Part shown: positions 10,960 through 22,896 of the stretch, piece after piece
How positions within the stretch are numbered: the first letter of the stretch is position 1
How the letters are laid out: every line of letters begins with the position of its first letter
Origin: Magicicada septendecula
Lineage: Eukaryota; Arthropoda; Insecta; Hemiptera; Cicadidae
NCBI GenBank assembly: GCA_034769895.1
Contig: CM068367.1
Coordinates: 313,719,986-313,783,985, forward strand
Direction of reading: 5' to 3'
Length of the DNA: 64,000 nt
Program-made: the position numbers and the translations under genes
The notes under the pieces: model-generated
Told to the model about the DNA's origin: nothing
Database searches by the model: none
What the model saw: only the letters and a program-made list of their open reading frames with translations

Positions 10960-11640
10960 TTTTATTTTAATTAAAAAAGGAACACACGCAAACAACGTGT
11001 AATAATTCGAAGTGAGGTCGGCCATTTTGAGTTGTCTTGTATACAGCCTTGCGAACGGAATTCGCATTCACCGTAGAGACATTAACTATATTTCTGTTTT
11101 ATGTTATTTAATTTAGTGACTAAGATTAATGTTTTATTTCAGAATTATTGTAATGTGTTGTATTCTCTTTGACATTATCTGACTTCCGAACAGCTTCAAG
11201 AACCCTAGCCCTGAGATTAAAGTTATAATACATTTAATTGTAATTTTTGCACAGATCGAATCCAATACAAAGATCGATCCTATATTTTGTTGCAGCCTAT
11301 GTATGGTTGAACTATTAATTTGTCCTAGTAATCATATAATAGAAATAATAATAAACCATTGATTACGAAAAGGAGTTATTATTTTTGGGGAATTGTAATT
11401 GGAATAAGAGATTTTTACAGGAACCAAGTGAGAGCGGGAGCAACACGCAGATAACCTTGACGAAAAAGACAAGACTCCGTCAACATACACTTGATCTGCT
11501 TACGTCACAGTCAGTTTCTTTATCAGACAGCACTGCGGGAACTTTTGAAATATTTGTTTTGCGTTATCTCTCTCCTCCTCAATCTTGACAATACATCCCG
11601 AACTCAAAATAAACTACGGTTTAAGTTTTATTTGAATCCC
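10960..11640. other. Non-coding stretch, possible decayed LTR
   Basis: No coding frame is convincing. A polyadenylation-like AATAAA lies near 11610, and the following 50 bp lead into the tandem primer-site-like repeats at 11694. That order (AATAAA, short tail, primer-site-like sequence) is what the 3' end of a 5' LTR would look like. No second LTR copy was found, so this is only a suggestion. Confidence 0.3.
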
Positions 11641-11693
11641 GGATAAATAGATCGTAAAAAATCAAACACCTTTTACATATAGGTATTCGTCTG

Positions 11694-11905
11694 GTTACAA
11701 ATTGACGATAACAACGTGTGGAATAATACATACAGCTTATTCGGCTAGTTACAAAGTGACGCCTACAACAGTGGGGAATAATTAAAGAGCGATACGAGAA
11801 ATACGTTACAAAGTGGCGATCCCAACAGTGAGGCTTAAGATTGATACGGGAAAATTCCCGTCGAGTTACAAAGTGACGCCAACAACGTAGGGCTTTCCAA
11901 CCATA
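11694..11905 (+). repeat. Four tandem copies of a primer-site-like unit
   Basis: Units start with gttacaaa at 11694, 11748, 11805 and 11865, periods 54, 57 and 60 bp. Each continues with a version of gtgacgccaacaacgtggg, and copies 2 and 3 then have gataatt / gatacg-type segments. The core of copy 3, agtggcgatcccaacagtgagg, resembles the tRNA primer-binding site that follows a 5' LTR. The function is not proven. Confidence 0.7.
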
Positions 11906-12059
11906 CGAGCAAAATTATAATAGTTATAATATTTATTGGTTTACCACCATTGGCATCGTTTATTGCACTATTAGTTATCAAATTTCAGTACTTTCAGACC
12001 ATTTTCATTCTTAATTATTTATTACAGCGTAATAGTGATAACGCAACTGGATGGAGAGT

Positions 12060-12340
12060 AAATAAGAAGAGGAATTCGGTTGGGGCTATTAGAAAGTTGA
12101 AAACAAATTAAAATGGTCAGGTTTTGGAAAAGGACTGTTTTCAGAAAATAATAATAAAAGGAAAGACTGCAAAGAAGAGATTATGAGGAAGAAGGAGATA
12201 CAATATATTATATGCTGCCAGATTTGATATCAGGGAATAATTACAGAGACCTTAAAGACAGACGGCAAGAAAGGACAGTATGGAGAAACATTTCAGCTAA
12301 AACCTGCGTGCGGACGAAATCACTGTGAGATTCACTGTAC
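12060..12340 (+). pseudogene. Decayed LINE C-terminal tail (RTE-like)
   Basis: The best frame near 12215-12320 reads LISGNNYRDLKDRRQERTV then WRNISAKTC, which resembles the end of RTE-like LINE proteins (a segment of the form YKELKDKAQDREVWR). Before it, frames around 12110-12210 contain KGKTAKKRL and GRRRYN-like scraps, matching the GK-x-GRRGRGRR segment expected just upstream. Several stops and frame changes separate them. No reverse transcriptase core is visible, so this is a 5'-truncated, dead copy. Confidence 0.45.
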
Positions 12341-12344
12341 GTTT

Positions 12345-13756
12345 TATTTGTATACACGCGCGCACTAAGTTTCATCGTGTTACGTTTGACTTAGTAGGCT
12401 CAATTTATTTATCTCGTAGATTATGAATTATATACGTATATTATGATGGTAATTTATTGTCTAGTTGTTATCTGTAATTTACTATCGTTACATCTTTCTA
12501 GTCGTGACAAGAAATACATTTAATAGTTCCTTTTCTGAAATAAATCTTCTGTTAACCAGATAAATATGAAAAGATCTATTTTGAATATCTTCATAAATGG
12601 CGATTTTTAAAAAAATACAGGAAACAATAGTTTTTCGGTATCGTATTTGGACGTTTTCCAAACGCTGTGCTGAATTATTTACAATGTCACACACAGCAAT
12701 GCCAAATGACCATAATAGCGTTGCTACAACGCGAACAGTCCATTCTGGTTATCTGCCTGTTAGTTTCACGCTACAAGTCACTACAAACAGCTATAAATCA
12801 CGTTCTGTACAATTCTGTTAGAATTTGGTTTTATATTTCCGTATTTCCCTTAGGTGACTTGTTTTATTTATTAAGCTGTATTGTCTTACAGCACAGTGTG
12901 CTTCATACAATTTACATCATTGTGACTGTACATTACTTAATTCGTTTACACTTTTTGTCATAGCAAACCCCGTTTATCTAATCTGTTCAAGTAAACAAGA
13001 GACAATATTTCTCTCAACATGGGATACACAAAGCGGCAGGTGACAAATATCTATTTATAGATGTTGGTCTATTATATCTACATAAATGCTGTCACCTAAT
13101 TTTACTGTAATATTTGCAAGCCAAAGTAAAAATTCAATTAAATTCACAAACATCAAGAATATTATTATGTTTAACATTCTTATTAAATACGAAATTTCAT
13201 TATCGAATATGAGAAAAGCGTTTCTAAATATAAACAACACACTTTCTCCACAGCAAATATAAAAAAGAATGTGCCTTCAAATCGACTCATAATATTTACC
13301 TGCAATTATGAATCTAGTCTGTTTTAAGTTATGAATAAGTGATAAATATAACTCGAAAACTTAGCTAACGATTTCTCTAACGGTAGGCGTACTAAAAGGT
13401 CGATAGGAACATATGGACGTTTAGAGTGCAGGAGGTAGAATGGACCGCGTATCGCGACCTCTGTAATAAGTTTGGACGGAATGCTCAATAATTTGTTAAT
13501 CAATACAGATAAAACATTAGGAGTTTGATAAAAGTTAAATTTGACACATTCTGACAATTCACTTGCCTAACGTATGAGTCTATACTGAACTAGAAAAAAG
13601 TTTTCTTCGGATTACTTTAAATTGTCTCGCAATTAAAAAAAAAGATTAAAACTAGATTAAAAGTTTATTTTTTATTCTGCTTGTTACAAGGTTATTTTTA
13701 AGTAACTCCAACACTAAAGCATATACTTAATAATCAGTGTAAAACAGATACATATG
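12345..13756. other. AT-rich stretch, nothing recognisable
   Basis: About 1.4 kb with short overlapping frames on both strands (for example 12597-12963) that have no domain, composition or start context to support them. No element ends are visible. Confidence 0.45.
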
Positions 13757-13760
13757 TCTT

Positions 13761-13844
<84 letters not shown>

Positions 13845-13880
13845 GTTATTATTATTATTATTATTATTAATATTATTTCT
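13757..13880. repeat. Compound microsatellite (TTC)n-(TTA)n
   Basis: About eleven TTC units (13757-13790) run directly into about 25 TTA units with one TTG interruption, to about 13870. The sharp switch suggests one triplet array arose by mutation inside the other. Confidence 0.95.
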
Positions 13881-14603
13881 TCATTCTTGTCATTATTTCA
13901 GTTGGCCCACGTATTTATCAATATAAAACTAAAATAGAATGTCTTAATAAATATTGATACATCACTAGTGATAGTAATAAATCTTTACATCAATACCTCA
14001 TATGCCCTTGTATACAGAAGCAACAATCATTTAATGTACACTTAAGAATCGGCCTATCAGGGCTACTGACTCGCTACTATGAATGCGGGATACGTGTCAT
14101 TAGACCAGACAGTTATAACAGATGTTCAAACGATATCTATTTAAAACAACGAATGTAAGTTCCGACTCAGTGCCGAGTGCCTCTGATAATAGGAAACGAG
14201 GACATCGGTTTAGACTTTTGTAAGCTCAAGCACAACAAAGTTTATGCGCACGTACAATTGTTTACAGGTGCACAACTGAGCAACAAAGGTACAGCATAAT
14301 ACTACAGTTATCCCACAACGATGCAACTTAACTATACATTTTATGGTGTTGCGATAACTTAGTTATAAGAGGAGTTTACTTCATGCAACCCGCTTGTTGC
14401 GGTGACAGTCACAAGACAACTTAATTACAAATTGATACGAGTAGTAGTAATAGTTGTAACAGCAATAATGAACCGCGCTCTCAGAATCAGATTCCGCATT
14501 TAATTCTATACACAATTGCAGAGTAAGACTGGTGTCGTTGCTAATAAAGAAATTCAACCTTCTACTACGTGTTTCTTGAAATACCGTGTTCCGACTGAAA
14601 CAG
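13881..14603. other. Non-coding spacer
   Basis: No supported frame or element end. Base composition is somewhat less AT-rich than the region before it. Confidence 0.4.
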
Positions 14604-14788
14604 AAGCTTCACAGCTCATCGTCATTATCGGATTTCCGATCTGACGATGAGCTGTGAAGCTTGAAAACGCTAATCGGAATAATTTTTCTATAGTGGTGTG
14701 CAACAGTGATTATTTTCCGATCTGACAATGAGCTGTGAAAGCGCTAACCGGGATAAATTTTCTATAGTGGTGTGCAACAGTGATTATT
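14604..14788. repeat. Long hairpin fused to a tandem duplication
   Basis: 14604-14624 and 14642-14662 are a perfect 21 bp inverted repeat (aagcttcacagctcatcgtca and its complement). The 17-base loop holds a second small inverted repeat, atcgga-tt-tccgat. The right arm begins a unit of about 80 bp that is repeated at about 14715-14788 (ttccgatctgac...gtgcaacagtgattatt), with the second copy slightly shorter. This may be the end of a fold-back element whose other parts were lost. Confidence 0.85.
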
Positions 14789-14789
14789 C

Positions 14790-15010
14790 TGTTTGTGAAA
14801 TAGAAACGGTAAATACCAGACGAAGCCACGAATGTCAACGCAATCTCGCACTTTCGTGGTTTTCGTTAACAATAACAACACGCGTCGTCTAATTTCTTTT
14901 AAAATAAACGTTTCGCCCATACTAAGATGAGACATCCTCAGTGGGTGCCTCAATGCAGCTTTGTCTATGGGACTGGGATAAGGGGAGGAACTGTGATGGG
15001 CGTATGCTTA
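14790..15010 (-). mobile_element. Penelope-like terminal (pLTR) fragment
   Basis: Read on the reverse strand this holds the arrangement seen at the Penelope-like loci at 41334-41857 and 52350-53166: an ACTGAGGA box followed by CGAAACGTT. No GIY-YIG or reverse transcriptase coding sequence was found beside it, so it would be a terminal fragment only. The call rests on the hammerhead-like core rather than on protein similarity. Confidence 0.4.
14905..14948 (-). ncRNA. Hammerhead-ribozyme-like core
   Basis: On the reverse strand CTGAGGA (complement of 14935-14941) fits the hammerhead CUGANGA box. About 20 bases later GAAAC (complement of 14910-14914) fits the second conserved box. Between them tctcat and atgggc can form a short stem II with wobble pairs. 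Penelope-like elements are known to carry minimal hammerheads in their terminal repeats. Activity cannot be judged from sequence alone. Confidence 0.45.
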
Positions 15011-16120
15011 ATTCATTTCAGGCAAGTCAACAAAATTGAAGAGGATAATATTGTGGTCACAAATCTCGCTACACTTCTGTAGATACAGAGAATTAATTAT
15101 TATTACTGTTTTTTATAGACAAGATGACAAATTTAAAACTACTTTATCAAAACAACTGTTCATAACCTACCCTTCAGCGAACTTACAATCACTGTAATTT
15201 GTAGTGTACAACAACACAACAGTAGGTGAATTACGTTTCTTCATAAAACATCGAACACGACTGATACTCACAATGCAAAAATTTGTTTTCGTGAAAAATA
15301 CTTCTAATGCAAAAACTAGGTAGAAACCTCTTCTCCTTCCTTTGAATAAGGGAACAAAGGTAATAGGAAATAACGAGAATTAAGAAATTTGTATACAACT
15401 TGAAAATTTTACAAGAAATATTTAAGCAATTAAGTTTTTACACCTAGGATTTGGTGAGCTTAGCGACCTAATCCTTGTTAATAGTACGTACAGCCGAGTA
15501 AGACTATCGAAAAAAAAAAGGGCAGAAAAGGCAAATTTCCAGAAACAGCATCTTTTGAGCTGATTTTTTTTAACGATAGGTTTAGTGTTTACCTAAATGT
15601 TTATCCAAGTTCCAGACTTCGAACATTTTCCCCCATTTTCCCCGACTTTTCACTTCCGGTAAACAGCGGACCCCGAGTCACTGAAGTTTTCCTCAATTTT
15701 TCCGATGATAACTTCACCAAATCAAAAAAATAAAAATACCAGCGTGTTCCCCGGAAAATTTCCTATCGATCTGTGTTAGTCGTGCATTTTTTTAAATGCA
15801 ACATAACCTACAAACAAATTGAAACTTGCAAAAATGTGCATTTTCAGATTTCCGTTAACAATGAGTGAAATAATGATTTTTTCTTCATAAAAAAATTGTA
15901 GAATATAGTACTCCAATAGACGAATTTCCATATTAATTTTTATCCCGAAATATTTTGTCATTAAGCCACAATACATTTTTCAAGTTGAAAAAGGAAATTT
16001 TTCAAAATTGGATCCAGTTATCACCCTGACATCACAAAACAAAGTTTTTTTTTTTTTAAATACTCGTATTTTCATGGTCTATCAGCTAGTAAAAGAAGTT
16101 TGTTCTTTTATAGCTTCCCA
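15010..16120. other. AT-rich stretch, nothing recognisable
   Basis: No supported coding frame. Only short self-complementary bits, such as aggatt...aatcct near 15447-15477. Confidence 0.4.
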
Positions 16121-16290
16121 AATAATAATTTTTACCTTTTATTGCGCTTTTACACAGCGAATGGTCGCGCGGGCTGAAACAAGTATACATATGCGCCACC
16201 AAGCGGCAATACTACGTACTTGCCAGAGCATTATGTACTACGCGACCATTCGCTGTGTACACGCTCAAAAAAAAGGTAAAAATTATTATT
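16121..16290. mobile_element. Fold-back MITE-like element
   Basis: Two arms of about 49 bp, 16121-16169 and 16241-16290, are inverted copies containing taatttttacctttt, a central divergent piece and cacagcgaatggtcgcg. The pair surrounds a 70-base centre with no coding sequence, giving a 170 bp hairpin. That is the form of a small non-autonomous inverted-repeat element. No target duplication could be assigned because the flanks are A/T runs. Confidence 0.7.
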
Positions 16291-19170
16291 TTTTGATATA
16301 ATCTGGTTTCTTTTCCAAACTCGGATCTGATCCATTGTTATAATTTTTGGTTTTATGCTACACAGAGCTGATCTGCACTCTCTTAAGTTTAACAATAGAG
16401 TAATTAAATTTTCTCGTTCCTTCAACGGTCTTGACCAAATTTCTGTGAAATCTCATTGGCCAATATGGTGAACTCAAAGGTCACGTGACACTTTATTGTT
16501 TAAAATATATTATTTTTATATCTGGCCCCACAAATTACTCCCTAATTAATTCTAAATTATATTGAAATTGTTTTACATAGTTTTTTTGCTGAGAACAAGA
16601 TAAGCATTTTGATACCTCATATGATATATCTGGACCCAATATTAGATGCTTTATCATCTTTACAAAAATTCTGTTTATAGGCCTTCATACAGTTTTAACG
16701 TCTACTGAAACATATCTTAATTCCCTAATTTATTTTAACAAATTATGTTACTAACTTTAAGAACAATGCCTACTTGCATGTAAACACATGAGATTCAAAC
16801 TCTTATTATATACTAACAATATCATAATATCAGTTAATCTAATAATGAATAGATATTCATTAAAATTAAATCTACAAATATGTCAACTCAATGTTTTGCC
16901 TTCATGGCTGATATTACAATCATTATTAATCTAATAACTAAAACCAACTGTTTAACATACAATAATATCAACTCTTTTCCCTGTTTGGTTCTTTTTGTTT
17001 TATATGTTTGCACATAAATCCACTGATTTAATCATTGACCTTCACAGTCCTTTCTGTATGATCAATGATTACCACTGTTTTTTCACTTATTGACTCACTT
17101 TTCATTTATACACTTTTTTTAGAGTTTCTCTCTTATAGTCTAATGTACAGCATTTTTATCTATTCTACCCTACTGAATTGTACTTCTTTATTTTTGTTTA
17201 ATGTTTTATTCATTTAGGCTTTTTTCTTTTCAAGTTAAATGTTTTATTATTGTTATTTTGGTCTTTTATTATTTGGGCTTATTGACTCATTTGGGCTTCC
17301 CATATCTTCGCGTTACAATATACACTTTCATTATTAACCTAAAAACCATTAAAAATCTGCTTGGAAAAATTGCAGTTTGTAATTACATCGGAACAAATTG
17401 AAAATAGAAAAGGTTTCTGTCAGGAGTCGTGGAAATAAAATAAATTTCTTTCAAGTATTAAACGTTCTTTAATGACAAATTACAGGAACTTGTTGATTGC
17501 TTCGATAGAACGTACCAAAAAGTCGACATACATCAATCAACGGGATTGTCAGCTACCGACTACCATACGGACAAAGTTTTGAACATAGATGTTCTTTCTA
17601 AACACAGCCTCTGTAAAAATAGATTTGAGAATGAAAGAAAAAATAATTGCGAAGCAAACTACTCGAGAATAAGTCGGGGAATAAGTGGAAATCGCTGGTG
17701 CACTATACGTATATGAAAAATCAGTTGACAAGTACAATGTGCAATATACAGATTGTCTACATTACGGCAAAACCAACGCCTATAAGACAGTGTCTAAAGC
17801 ACAACGACATGAACTAAATGTTAAAGTCAATAAACCTTAATATATTGAAATATTCAAAAAGTAATTGGGAGTAACTAAGAACTTTAAAAATGAAAATAAA
17901 ACGCTTCCAAATGATAAGTCCCATGCTGGAATAAAGACTCATGGACGGGGCAATTAAAATTATAAAAACGAACCATCGCCTGTCAAATTGTAGAAACTGT
18001 AATAATGTAGAAAAGATGACGAAATCGGTTTGGGAAGAATATGTTTACTTTTTGTCGTCCTATCAAAGCCCACTTATGCCCAGCCGAAGAATATATGTAG
18101 TATAAATATCGCAAAGTCATAAGAAATCACGAAAGACACGATCATTAGAAACACTTTCAGTTGCCGGAAGACGTAACGTTACGTCGTACATAAACCTATC
18201 TTTAACGATGTCTTGCTCCTTAAAAAAAAAATCAAACTGAGTCATTTAACATTTGGTCTCTTCTTCCAAAAAGAATAATTATAAATAAATCTAATTACAA
18301 TAAAGTGTTACTAATATGAAGCAGTAAACAGCTTCAACAATGAAAATGTTTGTTGTTGAAGTTTAATGTTAAAATTTTTTAATTTAAATCAAAGCATTAA
18401 AGAGTAAACTTCCTACTCTCTCCAGGGGAAACTGTATCTCTACTGTGGTGAAGCTACACAAGGGGTGTGTAGTGAAATCAAAAAACCCATTTTGGAATTA
18501 GAAAATAAAATCGAGTAAAATACTAGTTTGGCTAAAAGAACATAGAAAGGATCTGGAGGAGGCAGAAGACCCAAATAACGCATGAATATGCCCAAGTGTA
18601 ACATATAGGCTAATATAACTTTTAATTGATTTTATGTCATTTTTTACGTTTGTTGATTTTACGAAAATCGATTTTTGTCACTTAGTACTTTTTTCTTAGG
18701 AGCTACAGAAGATTTGCATTTCAATATTTTGCAAATAAGGGTAATCATAGTAAAAGTCTTGTAATATAAGATTTTGCTGACAGCTGTTTTGTAACTCATT
18801 TTAAAAAGTAATATCTAAAATATTTTAATGATTTTTATAAGACTTTATAAAAAATAAATGTGTACATTTTGTACTAAAAAAATAATAACTACCATGTCTA
18901 AAGGGGTATCAAAAGTATATCGTATATTTAAAGAAACAGAACATTAATGTCATTTTAGCGGGGGGGAGTATAACTGAGGACGCTAAGTCCCCCTTACGTA
19001 TTTTCTGATAAAAGGGTGGACTTAAAATTGTGATTATTTCATTATCTTTATTGATCTAATTACTATTCTATCACACTAAAGTTGACACACAAATTTAGTA
19101 CAAACTAAACAACAGTAATATTTCAAAATTACTGGGATTATTCAAATATTAGTTTAATATAATGAATTTA
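16291..19170. other. Long AT-rich stretch, nothing recognisable
   Basis: Nearly 2.9 kb of low-complexity AT-rich sequence. Short frames such as 17201-17401 are phenylalanine- and leucine-rich products of T-rich DNA and have no domain. Confidence 0.45.
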
Positions 19171-19191
19171 TAATAATAATAATAATAATAA
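19171..19191. repeat. (TAA)7 microsatellite
   Basis: Seven perfect TAA units, followed by degraded triplets to about 19225. Confidence 0.9.
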
Positions 19192-19647
19192 CGACAATAG
19201 TAATTGTAGTAGTAAGAATAATAATGGAAAAGATGTCCTTTCGTAACAAATGGGGAAACGGGAGAAGAAGAGAGCGACCAAGTACCAACTTGCATGACGG
19301 CAGAAGATGTCATTGAAAAGCAGAGAAGTTCGTGCTCGTTCATGAGTTAGAGGAAGCGTATGTCAGTGGTCAAAGCTTCCAAAGACGAACGATTTTCTTC
19401 AATTAAACAAACTGAGCAGAAAGAAAAAAATCAAAGGAGAGGTAATAGAAAACACTAGTTGCAAGCTGAAAACGGTATTACGCAAGAGATTGGGGCTTAA
19501 TTGAATCTAAGAAAATGTATTTAAAAGTAACAAATAATGCTCTCGAAAGTAGAAAAAGGAGTTTAAAGAGTCAAATTTAAAACGAGGCTTGCTGGACGGG
19601 GATATGTATATGCCAGTTTGGGGGAAACAGACTTAATGAGGAAGCGG
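19192..19647. other. Spacer before the isolated LTR
   Basis: No clear coding frame. The last part (19590-19647) is purine-rich and may be the 3' end of the LTR element to which 19648-20149 belonged; a short frame reading LLDGDMYMPVWGKQT near 19587-19632 is suggestive of a polyprotein tail but is too short to call. Confidence 0.3.
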
Positions 19648-20149
19648 TGTTACGCCGATAAGTAGGCTAATGTGCGTGAATCCCACATGTCGTTCCTCAT
19701 GCATTATGTGATCATAAGAATTACATAATGTTCTGGACCATCGTAGAGGTAGCCTGGTGCTTTCCAGCCAACGTTAAGGTTTGGTTAAATTACCAAAACC
19801 AACGGTGTTATGAGAGCACCCGGCCAATCGAGTGTTGAGTTCGGCGAACATGCCAGCGGGTTGGGTGAGAATAGTGCCGTTTCTACAGTCTGAGTGTCTA
19901 TTCAGTGTTATTATTATATCTGTATTGGAGAAAGTGGAAGGCTTTTAATTGTTTATTTACGTTGCAAACTACTATAGTTGTTTAATTACCCAACTTTTAT
20001 TATTGTTTGTTCACAGCGAGTCTCGAGAATTGTTGAAATGTGTTTTTTTTTTTATAGGCATGTGAATAAACTGTGAGTATCGGTTTCTTGTGGATTCAAT
20101 AATTTGTGTCGCATATTTTAAACTCACGATCTATTCAATCCGCGTAACA
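19648..20149 (+). mobile_element. Isolated LTR of a Gypsy-like element
   Basis: A 502 bp block begins TGTTACGC and ends GCGTAACA, an 8 bp inverted terminus with TG...CA ends as in LTRs. The purine run gaggaagcgg lies immediately before it, as a polypurine tract would before a 3' LTR. An AATAAA lies near 20065. No target duplication is seen (left agcgg, right ttttt). This favours the right half of a decayed element over a clean solo LTR. No matching partner LTR was found in the window. Confidence 0.65.
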
Positions 20150-21710
20150 TTTTTTTTATATTTATTAATTTAATTATTTCAGTTTTTTAATTCGAAAAAC
20201 TGAAATCAAAGAAATAAACATTGTGGGACAAAAGTCTACTAAACAATATTCTATGGGATAGCAACGTCACAAAAAGAAAAATTTATAACGCAATAAAATT
20301 GTCTTAAGAATAAAATTCATGAGTTAATTTCAAATGTACTGTTTTAATGAATATCTAAAAATTTTCAAAACCAAATATAAATACGTATAGAAAATCCTAC
20401 TTATTGAATCTTATTCGGACAACTGCTGTTTCTTCCCTCCATATAATATACGCAACTGTAATTCAAAAGTAGGGATAATATACTAAACGACTAAGGGCCT
20501 ATCCTTTCTATTAAATTCTATTGCCTTCTGTATTCTGTTTAGCTTTAATAAGTGCATTGATAGTACTATATATTTGGGTTAAAAATTAAACTATTGTTAT
20601 CGATTAATTTGAAGTAGTATATTGGTAAGCGGATAAAAACAAGTCACGACTGAATCCACTTAAACTTTTTTTAATGTTAATAACAAAAGCTGACGTGCCG
20701 TTTCATGAAACGTTTAGAATTAGCAACATTATTATCTGCACATTTAGTTTTCTGCTCGAATTCGTACGTTTGAAACTTTTAACGCCGTTCACTGGAATGG
20801 AATTAAAACACAAAACATCGAAAACAAAACATTTTCAGTTCCCTCTGTTTCTCTGCAGTCAGCGCTACGACTGAATACTGCTTCCTTCCTCTGAAGCTTT
20901 GCTTCTACCTTTGTATTCGTGTGTCAGCAAATTGTGTGTGCTCCGTGTACGCTCAGAACCCTTTACGCCACAAACTAGCAAGAGCAGTGTTTACTCGAAC
21001 GTGTGTAATTACAGTAAAAATGTATGAAACGTATTGTACCATAACCATATCATTTAACCGAGTCACTCAATTATGAAACAAAACGGAGAAATTCTGGTTT
21101 TTTTTTGTTTTTTTTTTTTTAATGCTACAACAATTTAAGAAACTAGTGAGTTAGTTACTAGTAAAACTGATGCATGTCCTCAGTACCTATACATATTCTC
21201 CTTCTTATTTTTCATCTACTTCCTTCTTTTATCTCATTTTTCTATATAATAAAGATTAGGAAACTACATGTTTCAGTCCCAGAAAGAAATCAATTACACG
21301 TAATACGTTTTATCCGTAATCATATATTTATTTTAATGAGGAAGGAAATGTATTTACGCAAGCCGTGTGGGACCCTCATCTCAAATGGACTACCCACTAG
21401 AACTCCTCTTTCGTAGAACTGGAACCTGGAACTGGAAGCACTAAACCGGAACCTTTTATCATAATAATTCGGTCATTTTCCTGCGCCCAAGGGGCTCACA
21501 CATACATTGCTCTGCATTATAGACATTCTAAGGACTGATCCAAGCTCATGAAAACTGATCTGGCCATCGCTTTCAAGGTCGTCTAATACTTCTTTTCATA
21601 AGCAATGTGTATAGATGAAAGCCTGCTCGCCAATTCTATTCCCACTCACTCTCTCCCTGCATCTGTCATTAATGGCCTGACTGGTTTGATTCCCATTATT
21701 TGAAACGCCT
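20150..21710. other. AT-rich stretch, nothing recognisable
   Basis: No supported coding region. A short inverted repeat (ttcagttttttaattcgaaaaactgaa, about 20180-20206) and a T-run near 21100-21120 are the only structures noted. Confidence 0.4.
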
Positions 21711-21976
21711 TCAGCTTCTACTATCCCGAGCGAGTCTCTTCACCTTCGAATACATAAAACATCCCATATCCACCATAATATGCCTCAGGTCCTGCAGGCT
21801 CTGCCTTTCCCTGTAGTTCTTCCTATTCACGGCATTCTTCATCACCACAACATTAATCTGGGATGTCTGAACCAGTATCCCACCATTCTGTCTCCTCTTT
21901 TTGTTATACTTCTCCACAAATGTCTACTTTCTCCCGTTATTTTCAGAACTTGTTCATTTGCTGCTGTATCCCGACG
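21711..21976 (-). pseudogene. LINE C-terminal tail (RTE-like), frameshifted
   Basis: On the reverse strand one frame reads NEQVLKITGESRHLWRSITK then RGDRMVGYWFRHPRLMLW and a stop. After a frame change a second frame reads LRHIMVDMGCFMYSKVKRLA and RDSRS. In RTE-like LINEs the C-terminus has an R-R-x-x-x-GH-x-LRH motif, a glycine/arginine segment, then a MGC-x-x-Y-x-x-VK-x-LA-x-DR motif. The middle segment is damaged here, and no upstream reverse transcriptase was found. Confidence 0.7.
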
Positions 21977-21979
21977 ACA

Positions 21980-22896
21980 GGTAACATTTTATTTTTAACG
22001 TTCGCCTTCATTTGTAACCCTACATTTTAAGTGATTCTGTAGTGGGTCTTTCAACTGGCTCTGTTGTTCATGTTTCGTATCCACACAGTTACACGAAAAA
22101 CACACACACTTACACAAACGCATAATTCTGGAATTTCTTCTTAATCCCTTATCAAATATTTGACAGTCCTTAATTTTCATGTTATCCTTCCCAATTTAAT
22201 GTGTAAAGAATATCAATGAATTTAGCGAATCTTCTCATCCATTCTGTCGGAATTCTAGAATCTGTAGTCGAAGATTTTCCCATCTGAGTTGGAGTTATTT
22301 AATTCTCCCCGAATATCCGAGTACATTTTCTGTCCAACGAGGTGCGCCCGTCGACAAAGCGTAGAACTTTTAATTCCTCTGCTTTAATATTGTTGGATTG
22401 GATTACATTTTGGTCCAACATTCAGAACCACTCGCCAAATCAGGAAATTCATCTCATTTTTTGACTTTTGATATTGTATCCCACCGAATGAGTCTGGATG
22501 TTCTTCTAATTGTTCCGTACTTTTATTTATTGACTTATAAACGTCGCTACTACTATTGTTAGGTACTTGAAGACATCGATTTACTCAGTAGGTTCATTAT
22601 TAATTTTATTTTTGTTGGAACAGTGTAAGGACTACGGTCAGCAAAGACTGCAGTTTTGCTAACCGATATAACCACAAATACCTTAAATAGCTAGTACAAA
22701 TTGTAATTTTTCTTTTGAACTAATTGCTTGATCTTCAGCAAAGAAAATTGTATTTATGCTTTTAAGCAGTACAAGGGCACTTTTTACTGTAAAAACATTA
22801 CTCCTTGTTCCTATACCTGCGTAACATCAATGTATATAAAATGTAGGTAATAACGGATATTCTTGTCTGACATCAGTATTAATATTATATTGATAT
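21980..22896. other. Non-coding stretch
   Basis: No supported frame. This is the left flank of the LTR element that starts at 22897. Confidence 0.4.

Noticed and set aside
6424..10965. Possible target duplication attttattt on both sides of the LINE
   Set aside because: The match is a short AT-only string that falls inside the ORF1 open frame; too likely by chance.
16008..16301. 97-codon frame
   Set aside because: It runs through both arms of the fold-back element at 16121-16290, so it is a by-product of the hairpin.
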